Origin: Aquimarina sp042434915
GTDB taxonomy: Bacteria; Bacteroidota; Bacteroidia; Flavobacteriales; Flavobacteriaceae
Direction: 5' to 3'
Length of the DNA stretch: 64,000 bases
Assembly (NCBI RefSeq): GCF_042434915.1
Contig: NZ_CP170198.1
Location: 2,294,001-2,358,000, forward strand
A model generated the notes under the pieces. That model was not told the DNA's origin, searched no databases, and worked only from the letters and a program-made list of their open reading frames with translations. Position 1 is the stretch's first letter; each line of letters opens with the position of its first letter. Positions 25,841 through 35,300 of this stretch are shown here, one piece after another. Position numbers and translations under genes: made by a program.

Positions 25841-26134
25841 TTAGAATTTTCTCTTAATCGGACCCGTAATTTCTTCGATATCTTTTTTAACCGAATCTAT
25901 TTCTTTCTTAAAGTTAGAGGTAACAGCGTCTGCCGCATCTTTATCAAGGCCTGTATCTTGTGCACTTCTGGTTATCTCGGATTTGATATCGTTAGTAGCA
26001 TCTTTGATTGTACGCATACCTTTTCCTAAACCTCTAGCTATTTCAGGAATTTTATCTGCTCCAAAAACCATCACCAACACAAAAGCTATAAAAGCAATTT
26101 CTGTTGCACTGATAAATAAAAAAGGTGTCATCAT
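25841..26134 (-). CDS. tatA: Twin-arginine translocase subunit TatA/TatE
   Basis: About 97 residues. One N-terminal transmembrane helix (ATEIAFIAFVLVMVFGADKIPEIA) ends in the Phe-Gly hinge and the conserved KIPEIARGLGKGMR. An amphipathic helix and a polar charged tail with Lys and Asp residues follow. This layout is the pore-forming TatA component of the Tat export system. Two adjacent ATG codons (26134 and 26131) are possible starts, and the frame upstream uses a non-ATG codon and is less likely. No tatC gene is in the window. Confidence 0.9.
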   Translation of the reverse strand: MMTPFLFISATEIAFIAFVLVMVFGADKIPEIARGLGKGMRTIKDATNDIKSEITRSAQDTGLDKDAADAVTSNFKKEIDSVKKDIEEITGPIKRKF

Positions 26135-26164
26135 AGGATGCAAAGATACTAACAATTATGGGCA

Positions 26165-26195
26165 AGAAAAAAGCCAACTATAAAAAGTTGGCTTT
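26165..26195 (-). terminator. Intrinsic terminator of the M1 peptidase gene
   Basis: Read on the minus strand, arms AAGCCAAC and GTTGGCTT (about 26171-26178 and 26188-26195) are followed by a T run. The hairpin lies just past the stop codon of the M1 peptidase gene. Confidence 0.8.
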
Positions 26196-26221
26196 AGTTC
26201 ATATAATTTATTGTGACAGCT

Positions 26222-28534
26222 CTATTCGCCCTTCATCTTATCTTTAAACTGCTCAAATTTATTCATTTGTTTATCTTGTGGCCATGCATTGTTTGACACA
26301 TCGATATCTGCAGTTTCCATATTTGGATCTACTACAACTTGCTCAAGCTCTTTGTCTGTAGCTAAGGTTCGCTGAATTTCGTCATCATTTTTTCTCCATA
26401 TTTGCGCTGGATACGTTATCGTTTCTGAGGTACCATCCTTATACGTATATTTTACGATTAGTGGCATCACTAAACCTCCTGGTTTTTCAAAGGTAATTTC
26501 ATAAAAATACTTAGGTGTTTTCATTGCTTTGCGTTGTTCTGGAGTAAAGTTATCCATCAAATACGCTTTTAAACTTTCAGAGTTATCTATCATAGTTCCT
26601 TTCTTCAACTCTTCTGTAAACTCTTCGGTTCCTTCCTCGACCATATAGACTCTCGGTCCAAGATCACTTTCTGAGATTCCGTTCTCTTTTATAAAAGCTT
26701 TAGCTTTATTATTCATCGCATTGCTAACATAAAATTTCTTAACCGATTTAACACCAATATCGGTATAATCAGTTGTATAAAACCAACCTCTCCAAAACCA
26801 ATCCAAATCAACGGCCGAAGCATCTTCCATAGTTCTAAAGAAATCTTCTGGCGTTGGATGTTTAAACATCCAACGGTTTGAATATACTCTAAATGAATAG
26901 TCAAATAACTCGCGACCCATAATGGTTTCTCTAAGGATATTAAGTCCGGTTGCTGGCTTAGAGTAAGCATTAGGTCCAAATTGATGGATATTATTTGATT
27001 GAGTCATAATGGGTGATAAAAATGTTTGATCACCACTCATGTAAGGCACTATTTTGTCTGCAGGACCTCTACGTGATGGATACTTTTTAAGTGGCGCAAT
27101 AGCATCTGGATACCACTCTCCAAAATCCTGTTCTGCCACATACTGTACAAAAGTGTTTAAGCCTTCGTCCATCCAAGTCCATTGACGCTCATCACTATTC
27201 ACAATCATAGGAAAGAAATTATGTCCTACTTCATGAATAATTACACTCATCATACCATATTTTACACGATCATTATAGGTTCCATCTGGATTAGGACGTC
27301 CATAATTCCAGCAAATCATTGGATACTCCATCCCCTGATTTTTAGCGTGTACAGAAATAGCCTTATGGTAAGGATAATCAAAAGTCATGCGGCTGTATGA
27401 TTTTAATGTACTTGCTACGGCTTTTGTAGACCAATCTTCCCATAAAGGGTTTCCTTCTTTTGGATACATTGACACTGCCATAACATCTTTGTTCCCAATT
27501 TTGACAGCCATCATGTCCCAAATAAATTTTCTAGAAGTAGCAAATCCAAAATCTCTAACATTTTCAGCTTTGAGCTTCCAGGTTTTCTTTTCTTTTGAAA
27601 ACCCAGCTGCTGCCTTATCTGCTTCTTTTTGTGTTACGACTATTACAGGAGTATCATATGATTTTTTAGCTTTTTCAAAGCGACTCATCATGTCTTTTGT
27701 AAAAACTTCACTACGATTTGTCAATTTGCCCGTCCCATCCAGAATATGATCTGCTGGCACAGTAATGTTCACCTCAAAATTTCCAAAAGGTAAGGCAAAC
27801 TCTCCGCGACCCCAGAATTGAGAATTCTGCCATCCTTCTACATCATTGTATACTGCCATTCTAGGATAAAATTGAGCAATAACATAGGCTCTATTTCCAT
27901 CTTCAAACTCCTCATATCCAGAACGACCACGTCCATTTACGTGATCATTTATATTGTACCACCACTCTATTGAAAAAACAAACTTTGCTCCAGGTTTAAG
28001 ATGTTTTGGCATCTCAACACGCATCATAGTCTGATTAATTGTATAGGGTAAAGGCTTGCCACTGGCATCCTTAACAGCAACTATATTGAAACCTCCATCA
28101 AAAGGCTCTTGCATATGCGTACCAACAAAGCGTTCTGGAGCATCGGCAATACCAAGAGGGTTTTGTTGTATCAATGGAGTTTTTGAGTCCTTTGCACGTA
28201 CATTTTGGTCCAATTGCACCCATAAAAACTCTAAATTATCAGGAGAATTGTTAGAATACGTGATAGTCTCTTTACCTGATAGCTTCTTATTTGCATCATC
28301 AAGCTCTATGTCCATAACATAATCTGCCTGTTGTTGGTAATAAGCAGATCCCGGCGCACCTGATGCTGTTCGATACATATTAGGAGTAGAAAACTCCTCA
28401 TACATTTGTTTAAATTTGTTTTGATTCGTGTGCCCAGGTTGACGGGATGATTCATTAGACGGTTGTTCCTGTGCCGACATGTTAAGCGTGACGCCAAGAA
28501 GTACCATTGACAATGCAATATGTATTCTTTTCAT
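26222..28534 (-). CDS. M1 family metallopeptidase (aminopeptidase-like)
   Basis: A 770-residue zinc peptidase with a Sec signal (cleavage after MSAQ). The zinc motif HEVGH at about residues 433-437 and the second-ligand Glu in MDEGLNTF about 20 residues later give the HExxH-18-E pattern of the gluzincins. Upstream lies a beta-sandwich N-terminal domain. The usual exopeptidase GAMEN loop is not seen in its canonical form, so its specificity is uncertain. The C-terminal part contains a Lys-rich end (FEQFKDKMKGE). A DUF6702-like gene lies 61 bases upstream on the same strand, an arrangement I recall as common in this family of bacteria. Confidence 0.92.
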   Translation of the reverse strand: MKRIHIALSMVLLGVTLNMSAQEQPSNESSRQPGHTNQNKFKQMYEEFSTPNMYRTASGAPGSAYYQQQADYVMDIELDDANKKLSGKETITYSNNSPDNLEFLWVQLDQNVRAKDSKTPLIQQNPLGIADAPERFVGTHMQEPFDGGFNIVAVKDASGKPLPYTINQTMMRVEMPKHLKPGAKFVFSIEWWYNINDHVNGRGRSGYEEFEDGNRAYVIAQFYPRMAVYNDVEGWQNSQFWGRGEFALPFGNFEVNITVPADHILDGTGKLTNRSEVFTKDMMSRFEKAKKSYDTPVIVVTQKEADKAAAGFSKEKKTWKLKAENVRDFGFATSRKFIWDMMAVKIGNKDVMAVSMYPKEGNPLWEDWSTKAVASTLKSYSRMTFDYPYHKAISVHAKNQGMEYPMICWNYGRPNPDGTYNDRVKYGMMSVIIHEVGHNFFPMIVNSDERQWTWMDEGLNTFVQYVAEQDFGEWYPDAIAPLKKYPSRRGPADKIVPYMSGDQTFLSPIMTQSNNIHQFGPNAYSKPATGLNILRETIMGRELFDYSFRVYSNRWMFKHPTPEDFFRTMEDASAVDLDWFWRGWFYTTDYTDIGVKSVKKFYVSNAMNNKAKAFIKENGISESDLGPRVYMVEEGTEEFTEELKKGTMIDNSESLKAYLMDNFTPEQRKAMKTPKYFYEITFEKPGGLVMPLIVKYTYKDGTSETITYPAQIWRKNDDEIQRTLATDKELEQVVVDPNMETADIDVSNNAWPQDKQMNKFEQFKDKMKGE

Positions 28535-28595
28535 TATAAAGGTATTGATATTATTGATAAAAATGCAAAATAATTATTTTCAAAAAAATTAATAT

Positions 28596-29096
28596 TTAAT
28601 GGTTAAAGTTTAACATAGCTTTATGGTTTCCGTCTTCCAAAATTAAACTCTTACGAGTATTTTGCTTCTTGACATGAACTATATTTTGCTGTTCGCTAAA
28701 TTGATCCATTAATAATTGGTTGTCGATTGTAATAGTTTTAAAATCGGTAACATTTACTACTTCTAAATAGCAAATAATTAAATCGTTTTCTATTTCAAAA
28801 CCTAAAAAATTATACGCAACTAACTCATCGTTTACCTCTATATTTAATTTTTTATTGAAATATTTAGAGATAACTGGCTTGACAACCTTCATATTTTTGG
28901 AAGAAATAAGTAAAGAAGAATCATAACGAGCTTGCAATACATTTTCTACATCATCTATAAACAATCTACTTACCACCTGAAGCTGTTGTTTTGATGCCAC
29001 ATATTCAATCTGAGTGACACTTACATAAAACTTATGGGCGCGATCAAACGAGGAACAACATATCAAAACGATAAGGAGGACACTTATTCTTCTCAT
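28596..29096 (-). CDS. DUF6702-like exported protein
   Basis: About 166 residues, with the start taken at ATG 29096 rather than the upstream TTG. The signal region MRRISVLLIVLICC ends near Cys-Cys-Ser, so it may be a lipoprotein. The mature part opens with AHKFYVSVTQIEY, close to the HPFYVS opening seen in DUF6702 proteins, then a beta-rich domain with FIDDVENVLQARYD. No catalytic residues are apparent. It precedes the M1 peptidase gene on the same strand by 61 bases, which suggests co-transcription and an accessory role for the peptidase. This is inference. Confidence 0.75.
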   Translation of the reverse strand: MRRISVLLIVLICCSSFDRAHKFYVSVTQIEYVASKQQLQVVSRLFIDDVENVLQARYDSSLLISSKNMKVVKPVISKYFNKKLNIEVNDELVAYNFLGFEIENDLIICYLEVVNVTDFKTITIDNQLLMDQFSEQQNIVHVKKQNTRKSLILEDGNHKAMLNFNH

Positions 29097-29395
29097 AGAC
29101 CACAAATATTAAAAAAGTAATGTCTTTATGCTAGTTAAGTAGACAATTTTTTATTTTGCTACAAAAATCTTTCCATTGTTTGGTAAAATAGGCTTTTCGG
29201 AAAGAGAATTATTTTAAAATAAAACACATATCAGTACCATAAGTGTAATTCAAAAAGGTTTGTTGAGAATTTATCAACTAGATCTAGAGTGTAAAGCTGT
29301 AGTTGGTGATCCCGAGAAAACCTTGATCTTTTTGAAAAAACAACATGTTGTTTAAAAACTAAGTATTGAAAATAACATCGAACATATAAGACCTT

Positions 29396-30199
29396 TTATT
29401 TTTGAATAGTATACTGCTTACGCTGCTCCTTTAGGAAAGCTATTAAATCCAACTCTTTCCCTTCCACAAAATAAGAATTATCCAGACCGTGTTTTTCTGC
29501 AAAATTGATAAATCCTGAAATTTCTTCTAATTCTAAATTGAACTCCCGCTTAAAAAACTGATCATCATATAAGTTTCGTAATCGATCTTGAGTCTCTATT
29601 GTTTGATTTTTCTTATCAATTTTCTGATCTTTTACAACCAGTTTAAAAAGATTTACAAAATTAAGACCATTCTTCATACGATTATCCAACACTAATTTAT
29701 TTTCTGGCGTTGTTAGTTGATCTGGTGTAAAATTATAATTGTATTCGTTAATCCTACCAGAGGTCTCCTTAGCTAGCTTAGCTACATTCCCTTCTTCAAT
29801 AGGAATTCGCTTTACATCAACACTTACATTACCCGCTAAGTCATAGGGTGATACAATTACTTCGTCTAATTGGTTAACAGCCTCATGTAACACTATTTTT
29901 AATTGATTGCGAGCAATGGTACCTTTATCAATGATAACTGTAAACTTTTGATATTGCATGGCAATCACGTCAATTTTATCGTTAATTCCCGCCCTAATTG
30001 TAAATTCACCTTTTTCATTTGTAATAGTACCTTTATTTGTGGTTCGATTGTAAATTGTAATCCCCTCACTATTATCACCTATTGGAACACTAATTTGACC
30101 AGAAACAAGAGTTCTTACATCAATTTGGGCATTTATCTTATTTATGTTAACTAAAAACGTAAAAACTATAATACTGTACAATACATATAATCTTTTCAT
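29396..30199 (-). CDS. CarboxypepD-reg-like domain protein
   Basis: A 267-residue exported protein: a signal peptide (cleavage after INAQ, about residue 25), then a short beta-sandwich at about residues 30-110 with VPIGDNSEGITIYNRTTNKGTITNEKGEFTIRA. That phrase is the typical carboxypeptidase regulatory-like module of TonB-linked and surface proteins. Residues 115-267 are helical and unrecognised, with DQFFKREFNLELEEI and a basic end. No TonB barrel follows, so it is a stand-alone version, probably periplasmic or surface attached. It is transcribed away from pepE. Confidence 0.82.
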   Translation of the reverse strand: MKRLYVLYSIIVFTFLVNINKINAQIDVRTLVSGQISVPIGDNSEGITIYNRTTNKGTITNEKGEFTIRAGINDKIDVIAMQYQKFTVIIDKGTIARNQLKIVLHEAVNQLDEVIVSPYDLAGNVSVDVKRIPIEEGNVAKLAKETSGRINEYNYNFTPDQLTTPENKLVLDNRMKNGLNFVNLFKLVVKDQKIDKKNQTIETQDRLRNLYDDQFFKREFNLELEEISGFINFAEKHGLDNSYFVEGKELDLIAFLKEQRKQYTIQK

Positions 30200-30290
30200 A
30201 ATATTTATCTTGGTTTGGTATACAATTTCTATATTTTTAACTGAATTTAGATATAACGAAACGTTAAACTACCTTTACTAAAAAACTTTA

Positions 30291-30998
30291 ATGAAAAATT
30301 GCATCATTGCTAGTACTTCTACGGTTCACGGAAGCACGTACTTAGAATACATTAAAAACGAGTTAATAGCCCTCTACAAAGACGTGAACCACATTCTTTT
30401 TATACCCTATGCCAGACCAGGCGGTATATCACAAGATGCTTACACCAAAATAGCCCGCACATGGTTTTCTAAAATTGATATAAAGGTTACCGGTATTCAT
30501 GAATATGATTCAATAAAAACTGCCTTTGATGAAACTGACGGGATTTTTACTGGTGGTGGTAACACTTTTTTATTAGTAGACCAATTATATCGTAATAAGG
30601 TTGTAGATAGTTTACGAAGTAGAATTCTAGAAGGTGTTCCTTATCTGGGTACAAGTGCTGGTAGTAACATTTGCGGATTAACTATGCAAACGACTAATGA
30701 TATGCCCATTGTTTATCCTCCAAGTTTTAAAACCTTAGGGATTTTACCCTTTAACATTAACCCCCATTATTTGGATCCTGACCTTACTTCAAAACATAAA
30801 GGAGAAACTCGAGAAACACGGATTAAAGAGTTCCATGCTATTAATACACCACCCGTAATTGGATTACGAGAAGGTAGCTGGTTGCAGCTTAAGGACAACG
30901 AAATACTTCTCAAAGGAAACCTAAGTGCTAGAATTTTTGAAAAAAATAAAGCTCCATATGAAATGAATCCAGAAACCTCTTTATTAACTATTTTTTAA
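30291..30998 (+). CDS. pepE: Dipeptidase E, peptidase S51 family
   Basis: A 235-residue enzyme. The nucleophile elbow is LGTSAGSNI, with the Ser near residue 120, and the preceding GIFTGGGNTFLL supplies the oxyanion Gly-Gly. HYLDPDLTSKHKGETRETRIKEF is the conserved His/Asp region and PPVIGLREGSWL closes the active site. These are the diagnostic parts of dipeptidase E, which cleaves N-terminal Asp dipeptides. The size is close to the usual 230. The glutaminase gene follows 5 bases later on the same strand, so the two are probably one operon for amino-acid nitrogen release. Confidence 0.93.
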   Translation: MKNCIIASTSTVHGSTYLEYIKNELIALYKDVNHILFIPYARPGGISQDAYTKIARTWFSKIDIKVTGIHEYDSIKTAFDETDGIFTGGGNTFLLVDQLYRNKVVDSLRSRILEGVPYLGTSAGSNICGLTMQTTNDMPIVYPPSFKTLGILPFNINPHYLDPDLTSKHKGETRETRIKEFHAINTPPVIGLREGSWLQLKDNEILLKGNLSARIFEKNKAPYEMNPETSLLTIF

Positions 30999-31003
30999 GT
31001 ACT

Positions 31004-31918
31004 ATGGATTATCAATCAATTTTGAATACTATCGAAGCAGAAATTCAAAAAAGACCTGTAAGTGGTGTTGTAGCATCTTATATTCCCGAATTAGCAAAAG
31101 TAGATCCCACAAAGTTAGGTATGAATTTGCATTGTATTAATTCTGGTCATTACGCTTTTGGAGCTAGTGATCAACGCTTTTCTATACAAAGTATTTCAAA
31201 AGTCTTTTCTTTATCTATGGCGATGAATATTTTGGGAGATGAACTTTTTGAACGTGTTGATGTAGAACCATCGGGTGATCCTTTTAACTCTTTAGTCCAA
31301 TTAGAGTATGAGCAAGGTATACCAAGAAATCCATTTATTAATGCCGGAGCCCTTATTGTAGCAGATGTTTTGGTCTCTAAATTAAAAAATCCGAAAGAAG
31401 AATTTCTAAATTTTGTAAAAAAAATCTCAGATTCTCCTTCTATAAACGTTAACTATACAGTATATGAGTCGGAGCGTAAAAATAGTTATCGCAACGCCTC
31501 TTTATTAAATCTTATGAAATCTTTTGGAAATGTATATAATGATATAGATACTATTTTGGACTTTTATACGTTTCAATGTTCAGTTGAAATGTCGTGTCGT
31601 GAACTATCACAAGCCTTTATGATCTATGCAAATGGCGGAAAAAAACTTTCAGATAACACAAAAATTTTGTCGCCAGAACGAGTCAAACGTATCAATGCAA
31701 TTATGCAAACATGTGGATTTTATGATGAAGCTGGAGAGTTTAGTTTTAGAGTTGGCCTACCAGGAAAAAGTGGAGTTGGTGGCGGCATTACATCAGTACA
31801 TCCAGGGCAATATACTGTATCGGTTTGGAGTCCACCTTTGAATCCTAAAGGAAATTCTGAGTTAGGAATGTATGCATTAGAACGACTAACCACACTAACT
31901 GGCTTTTCTATATTCTAA
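31004..31918 (+). CDS. glsA: Glutaminase
   Basis: A 304-residue serine-dependent glutaminase of the beta-lactamase fold. The active-site Ser-x-x-Lys is in RFSIQSISKVFSL, with Ser and Lys near residues 66 and 69. GDPFNSLVQLEYEQGIPRNPFINAGAL is the conserved substrate segment and RVGLPGKSGVGGGI the C-terminal Lys-Ser region. The length fits the usual 300-310. It hydrolyses glutamine to glutamate and ammonia in the cytoplasm. It is tightly coupled to pepE. Confidence 0.95.
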   Translation: MDYQSILNTIEAEIQKRPVSGVVASYIPELAKVDPTKLGMNLHCINSGHYAFGASDQRFSIQSISKVFSLSMAMNILGDELFERVDVEPSGDPFNSLVQLEYEQGIPRNPFINAGALIVADVLVSKLKNPKEEFLNFVKKISDSPSINVNYTVYESERKNSYRNASLLNLMKSFGNVYNDIDTILDFYTFQCSVEMSCRELSQAFMIYANGGKKLSDNTKILSPERVKRINAIMQTCGFYDEAGEFSFRVGLPGKSGVGGGITSVHPGQYTVSVWSPPLNPKGNSELGMYALERLTTLTGFSIF

Positions 31919-31999
31919 ATAAGAAAACCAGTATCCTAGTTTTTACGTATATAACAATATAAAACCATATATTATGAAAAGTCAAAAAACCACATCAAA

Positions 32000-32029
32000 A
32001 AAAAGCATCTTAATTCTAAGATGCTTTTT
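32000..32029 (-). terminator. Intrinsic terminator of tRNA-Gly
   Basis: Perfect arms AAAAAGCATCTTA and TAAGATGCTTTTT around a four-base loop, followed on the minus strand by a T run, stand directly after the tRNA 3' end. Confidence 0.9.
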
Positions 32030-32030
32030 G

Positions 32031-32103
32031 AGCGGGAGACCGGGTTCGAACCGGCGACATTCAGCTTGGAAGGCTGACGCTCTACCAACTGAGCTACTCC
32101 CGC
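32031..32103 (-). tRNA. tRNA-Gly, anticodon TCC
   Basis: Reading the minus strand gives a 73-base cloverleaf. The acceptor 5' arm GCGGGAG pairs with CTCCCGC. The D loop has AGCTCAGTTGGTAGAGC, the anticodon loop is CTTCCAA with anticodon TCC, and the T loop is GGTTCGAACC. The discriminator base is U, typical for bacterial tRNA-Gly. CCA is not encoded. The gene stands alone. Confidence 0.97.
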
Positions 32104-32186
32104 AATAAGGAGAGCAAAAGTATAAAAATAACTGAGACTACAAAATTAAATGTATAAATTATAGTTAAAAAGTAATCAAATTACGG

Positions 32187-32217
32187 TTTAACCATAGCTT
32201 TTAGTCTATTAAATTTG
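32187..32217 (+). promoter_or_regulatory. Promoter-like element of the giant surface operon
   Basis: TTTA (32187-32190), a 19-base spacer and TAAATTTG (32210-32217) closely match the Bacteroidota -33/-7 pattern TTTG-N19-TAnnTTTG. It implies a leader of about 160 bases before the 32387 start codon. Confidence 0.5.
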
Positions 32218-32386
32218 TATTTCATCGAAAAAATACGTTATTTCGACCCTACAAAAGTGTCAGTGATCGATTAGTTTAATACTTTCGCATAGAATACTTT
32301 TAATTTCGTAATACTAAACCTTAGTTAAGATTAAAGACCTTACGTATATACCTTTATCAATTTGTTCATAAGAAATATCTTACAAT

Positions 32387-35300
32387 ATGAATCTTAAAAT
32401 TACCCTACTTATACTAATCTTTTTGAATTTATCTGCTGTTGTTGCACAGGTAAAAGTTGGAGATAATCCCAATCAAATCGATGCTAATTCTTTATTAGAA
32501 TTAGAAAGTTCTAATAAAGTACTCGTGCTTTCTCGTGTTACTACGAGCCAAATGAATGCGATTACTCCATTAAATGGTGCGCTAGTTTATAATACTGATC
32601 AAAACTGCGTCTATCAATTTACAGGATCTGTATGGGAATCTTTATGTAGTATTATCGAAACCACTACTGTCGTGTTTGATAATAATGACGGAACTTTTTC
32701 TTACACCAACGAAGCAGGAGCTACTATAAGTATTAGTAAAGCACTCCTTACAAATAATGGGGATGGGACTTTTACGTTTGATAATGGTAATGGAGCACCT
32801 ATTAATTTTGTTGGAACAGATAACCAAACAGCTACCGAAGTAGCTTTTGATGATACTAATTCTGGTTTAGGTGAAACGGATGTACAAGGAGCCATTGATG
32901 CTTTGGCTGCTGCAAACTCAGATGATCAAAACCTATCGGAAGTATTAACTGAAGGTAACAATGCTGGTGGGGTAGTAATTGATAATATAGGAACTCCAGT
33001 AGATGGTAACGATGCAACTACCAAAGATTATGTAGATACTGCTATCGCTGCCTCAGATGCCGCCGATAATGATACAGATAACACTAACGAAGTAAATACT
33101 GCTTTTGCTGTTAATGGAACTAACTTAGAGATAACAGATAGCGCAAATACTCTACAAGTACCGCTTGCTGATATTGATAATCAAAATGCAACCGAAGTTA
33201 ATTTGAATACGCCTATCGATGTAGATGGGGATACAGTAAATGAACTTACAGTTGAAGAAGCTATTGCTGATTTAGCTGCTGCAAGTTCGGATAACCAAAC
33301 CGCTGCTGAAGTAGCTTTTGATGACACAAATTCTAGTCTGGGTGAAACTGATGTTCAAGGAGCTATTGATGCATTAGCTGCTAGTAATGCCGCTGATAAT
33401 GATACCGATGACACGAACGAAGTAAATACTGCTTTTGCTGTTAATGGAACCAACCTTGAAATAACAGATAGCGCAAATACTTTACAAGTACCGCTTGCTG
33501 ATATTGATAATCAAAATGCAACCGAAGTTAATTTGAATACGCCTATCGATGTAGATGGGGATACAGTAAATGAACTTACGGTTGAAGAAGCTATTGCTGA
33601 TTTAGCTGCTGCAAGCTCGGATAACCAAACCGCTGCTGAAGTAGCTTTTGATGACACAAATTCTAGTCTGGGTGAAACTGATGTTCAAGGAGCTATTGAT
33701 GCATTAGCTGCTAGTAATGCCGCGGATAATGACACAGATGACACGAACGAAGTCAATACTGCTTTTGCTGTTAATGGAACTAACCTTGAAATAACAGATA
33801 GCGCAAATACTCTACAAGTACCGCTTGCTGATATTGATAATCAAACAGCTGCCGAAGTAGCCTTCACTCCTACTGGGAATACAACTAGTACCGATGTACA
33901 AGCTGCTATTGAAGAAATTCAAACCGAAGTAGATGGTTTTGCGGCTGTTGCAGGCGAGGATAATACTGCTTCTAATGTTGGGAATGCTGGTGTAGGTACT
34001 TTTAAGCAAAAAGATGGAGTAGACTTAGAATTCAAAAATATCAATTCAGCCTCAGGAAAAATCACAGTAACTGATGATATTGCTAACGATGAGATTGACC
34101 TAGAAATAAGTGCAAACGCTATTACAACCAATGAACTTGCCGATAACGCAGTGACTACTGCTAAGATTGCTAATGATGCAGTCACAACTGATAAAATTCT
34201 TGATGGAACAATTGCTTCGGCAGATATTGCTTCTGGCGGAAACGATAAAATTTTGACCACAAATGCAACTGGTGTAGTCACATGGGAAGATAAAGCCGCT
34301 TTAGATACAGATGCAACTAACGAAATTCAAAATATAAACGAAGTACTTGCTGATGGTAACAATGCTGGTGGTTTGGTAATTGATAATATTGGGACTCCAG
34401 TAGACGGTAACGATGCAACTACCAAAGATTATGTAGATACTGCTATTGCTGCCTCAGATGCCGCTGATAATGATACAGATGACACGAACGAAGTAAATAC
34501 TGCTTTTGCTGTTAATGGAACTAACCTAGAGATAACAGATAGTGCAAATACTCTACAAGTACCGCTTGCTGATATCGATAATCAAACAGCTGCCGAAGTA
34601 GCTTTTGATGATACTAATTCTGGTTTAGGTGAAACGGATGTACAAGGAGCCATTGATGCTTTGGCTGCTGCAAACTCAGATGATCAAAACCTATCGGAAG
34701 TATTAACTGAAGGTAACAATGCTGGTGGAGTAGTAATTGATAATATCGGTACTCCAGTAGACGGTAACGATGCAACTACCAAAGATTATGTAGATACTGC
34801 TATTGCTGCCTCAGATGCCGCTGATAATGATACAGATGACACGAACGAAGTAAATACTGCTTTCGCTGTTAATGGAACTAACCTAGAGATAACAGATAGT
34901 GCAAATACTCTACAAGTACCGCTTGCTGATATCGATAATCAAACAGCTGCCGAAGTAGCTTTTGATGATACTAATTCTGGTTTAGGTGAAACGGATGTAC
35001 AAGGAGCTATTGATGCATTAGCTGCTAGTAATGCCGCTGATAATGATACAGATGACACTAACGAAGTAAATACTGCTTTTGCTGTTAATGGAACTAACTT
35101 AGAGATAACAGATAGCGCAAATACTCTACAAGTACCGCTTGCTGATATTGATAATCAAAATGCAACCGAAGTTAATTTGAATACGCCTATCGATGTAGAT
35201 GGGGATACAGTAAATGAACTTACGGTTGAAGAAGCTATTGCTGATTTAGCTGCTGCAAGCTCGGATAACCAAACCGCTGCCGAAGTAGCTTTTGATGATA

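Larger units (their letters stand above)
31919..32386. other. Intergenic stretch with tRNA gene and giant-gene promoter
   Basis: This 468-base interval holds the minus-strand tRNA-Gly with its terminator and a promoter-like element at 32187-32217. Beyond these I see only AT-rich leader sequence, and no further protein gene. Confidence 0.6.

Noticed and set aside
29190..29350. Plus-strand open frame of about 45 codons with gene-like composition near 29220-29355
   Set aside because: There is no ATG, GTG or TTG start in a sensible position and no recognisable domain. It could be a remnant but cannot be supported.
31975..32106. Small plus-strand frame starting MKSQKTTSKK
   Set aside because: It runs antisense through the tRNA-Gly gene and its terminator, so it is a chance frame.
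33919..34281. Minus-strand open frames of 120 codons repeated three times
   Set aside because: They are shadows of the three near-identical long cassettes in the giant gene; the identical sequences only reflect the repetition.
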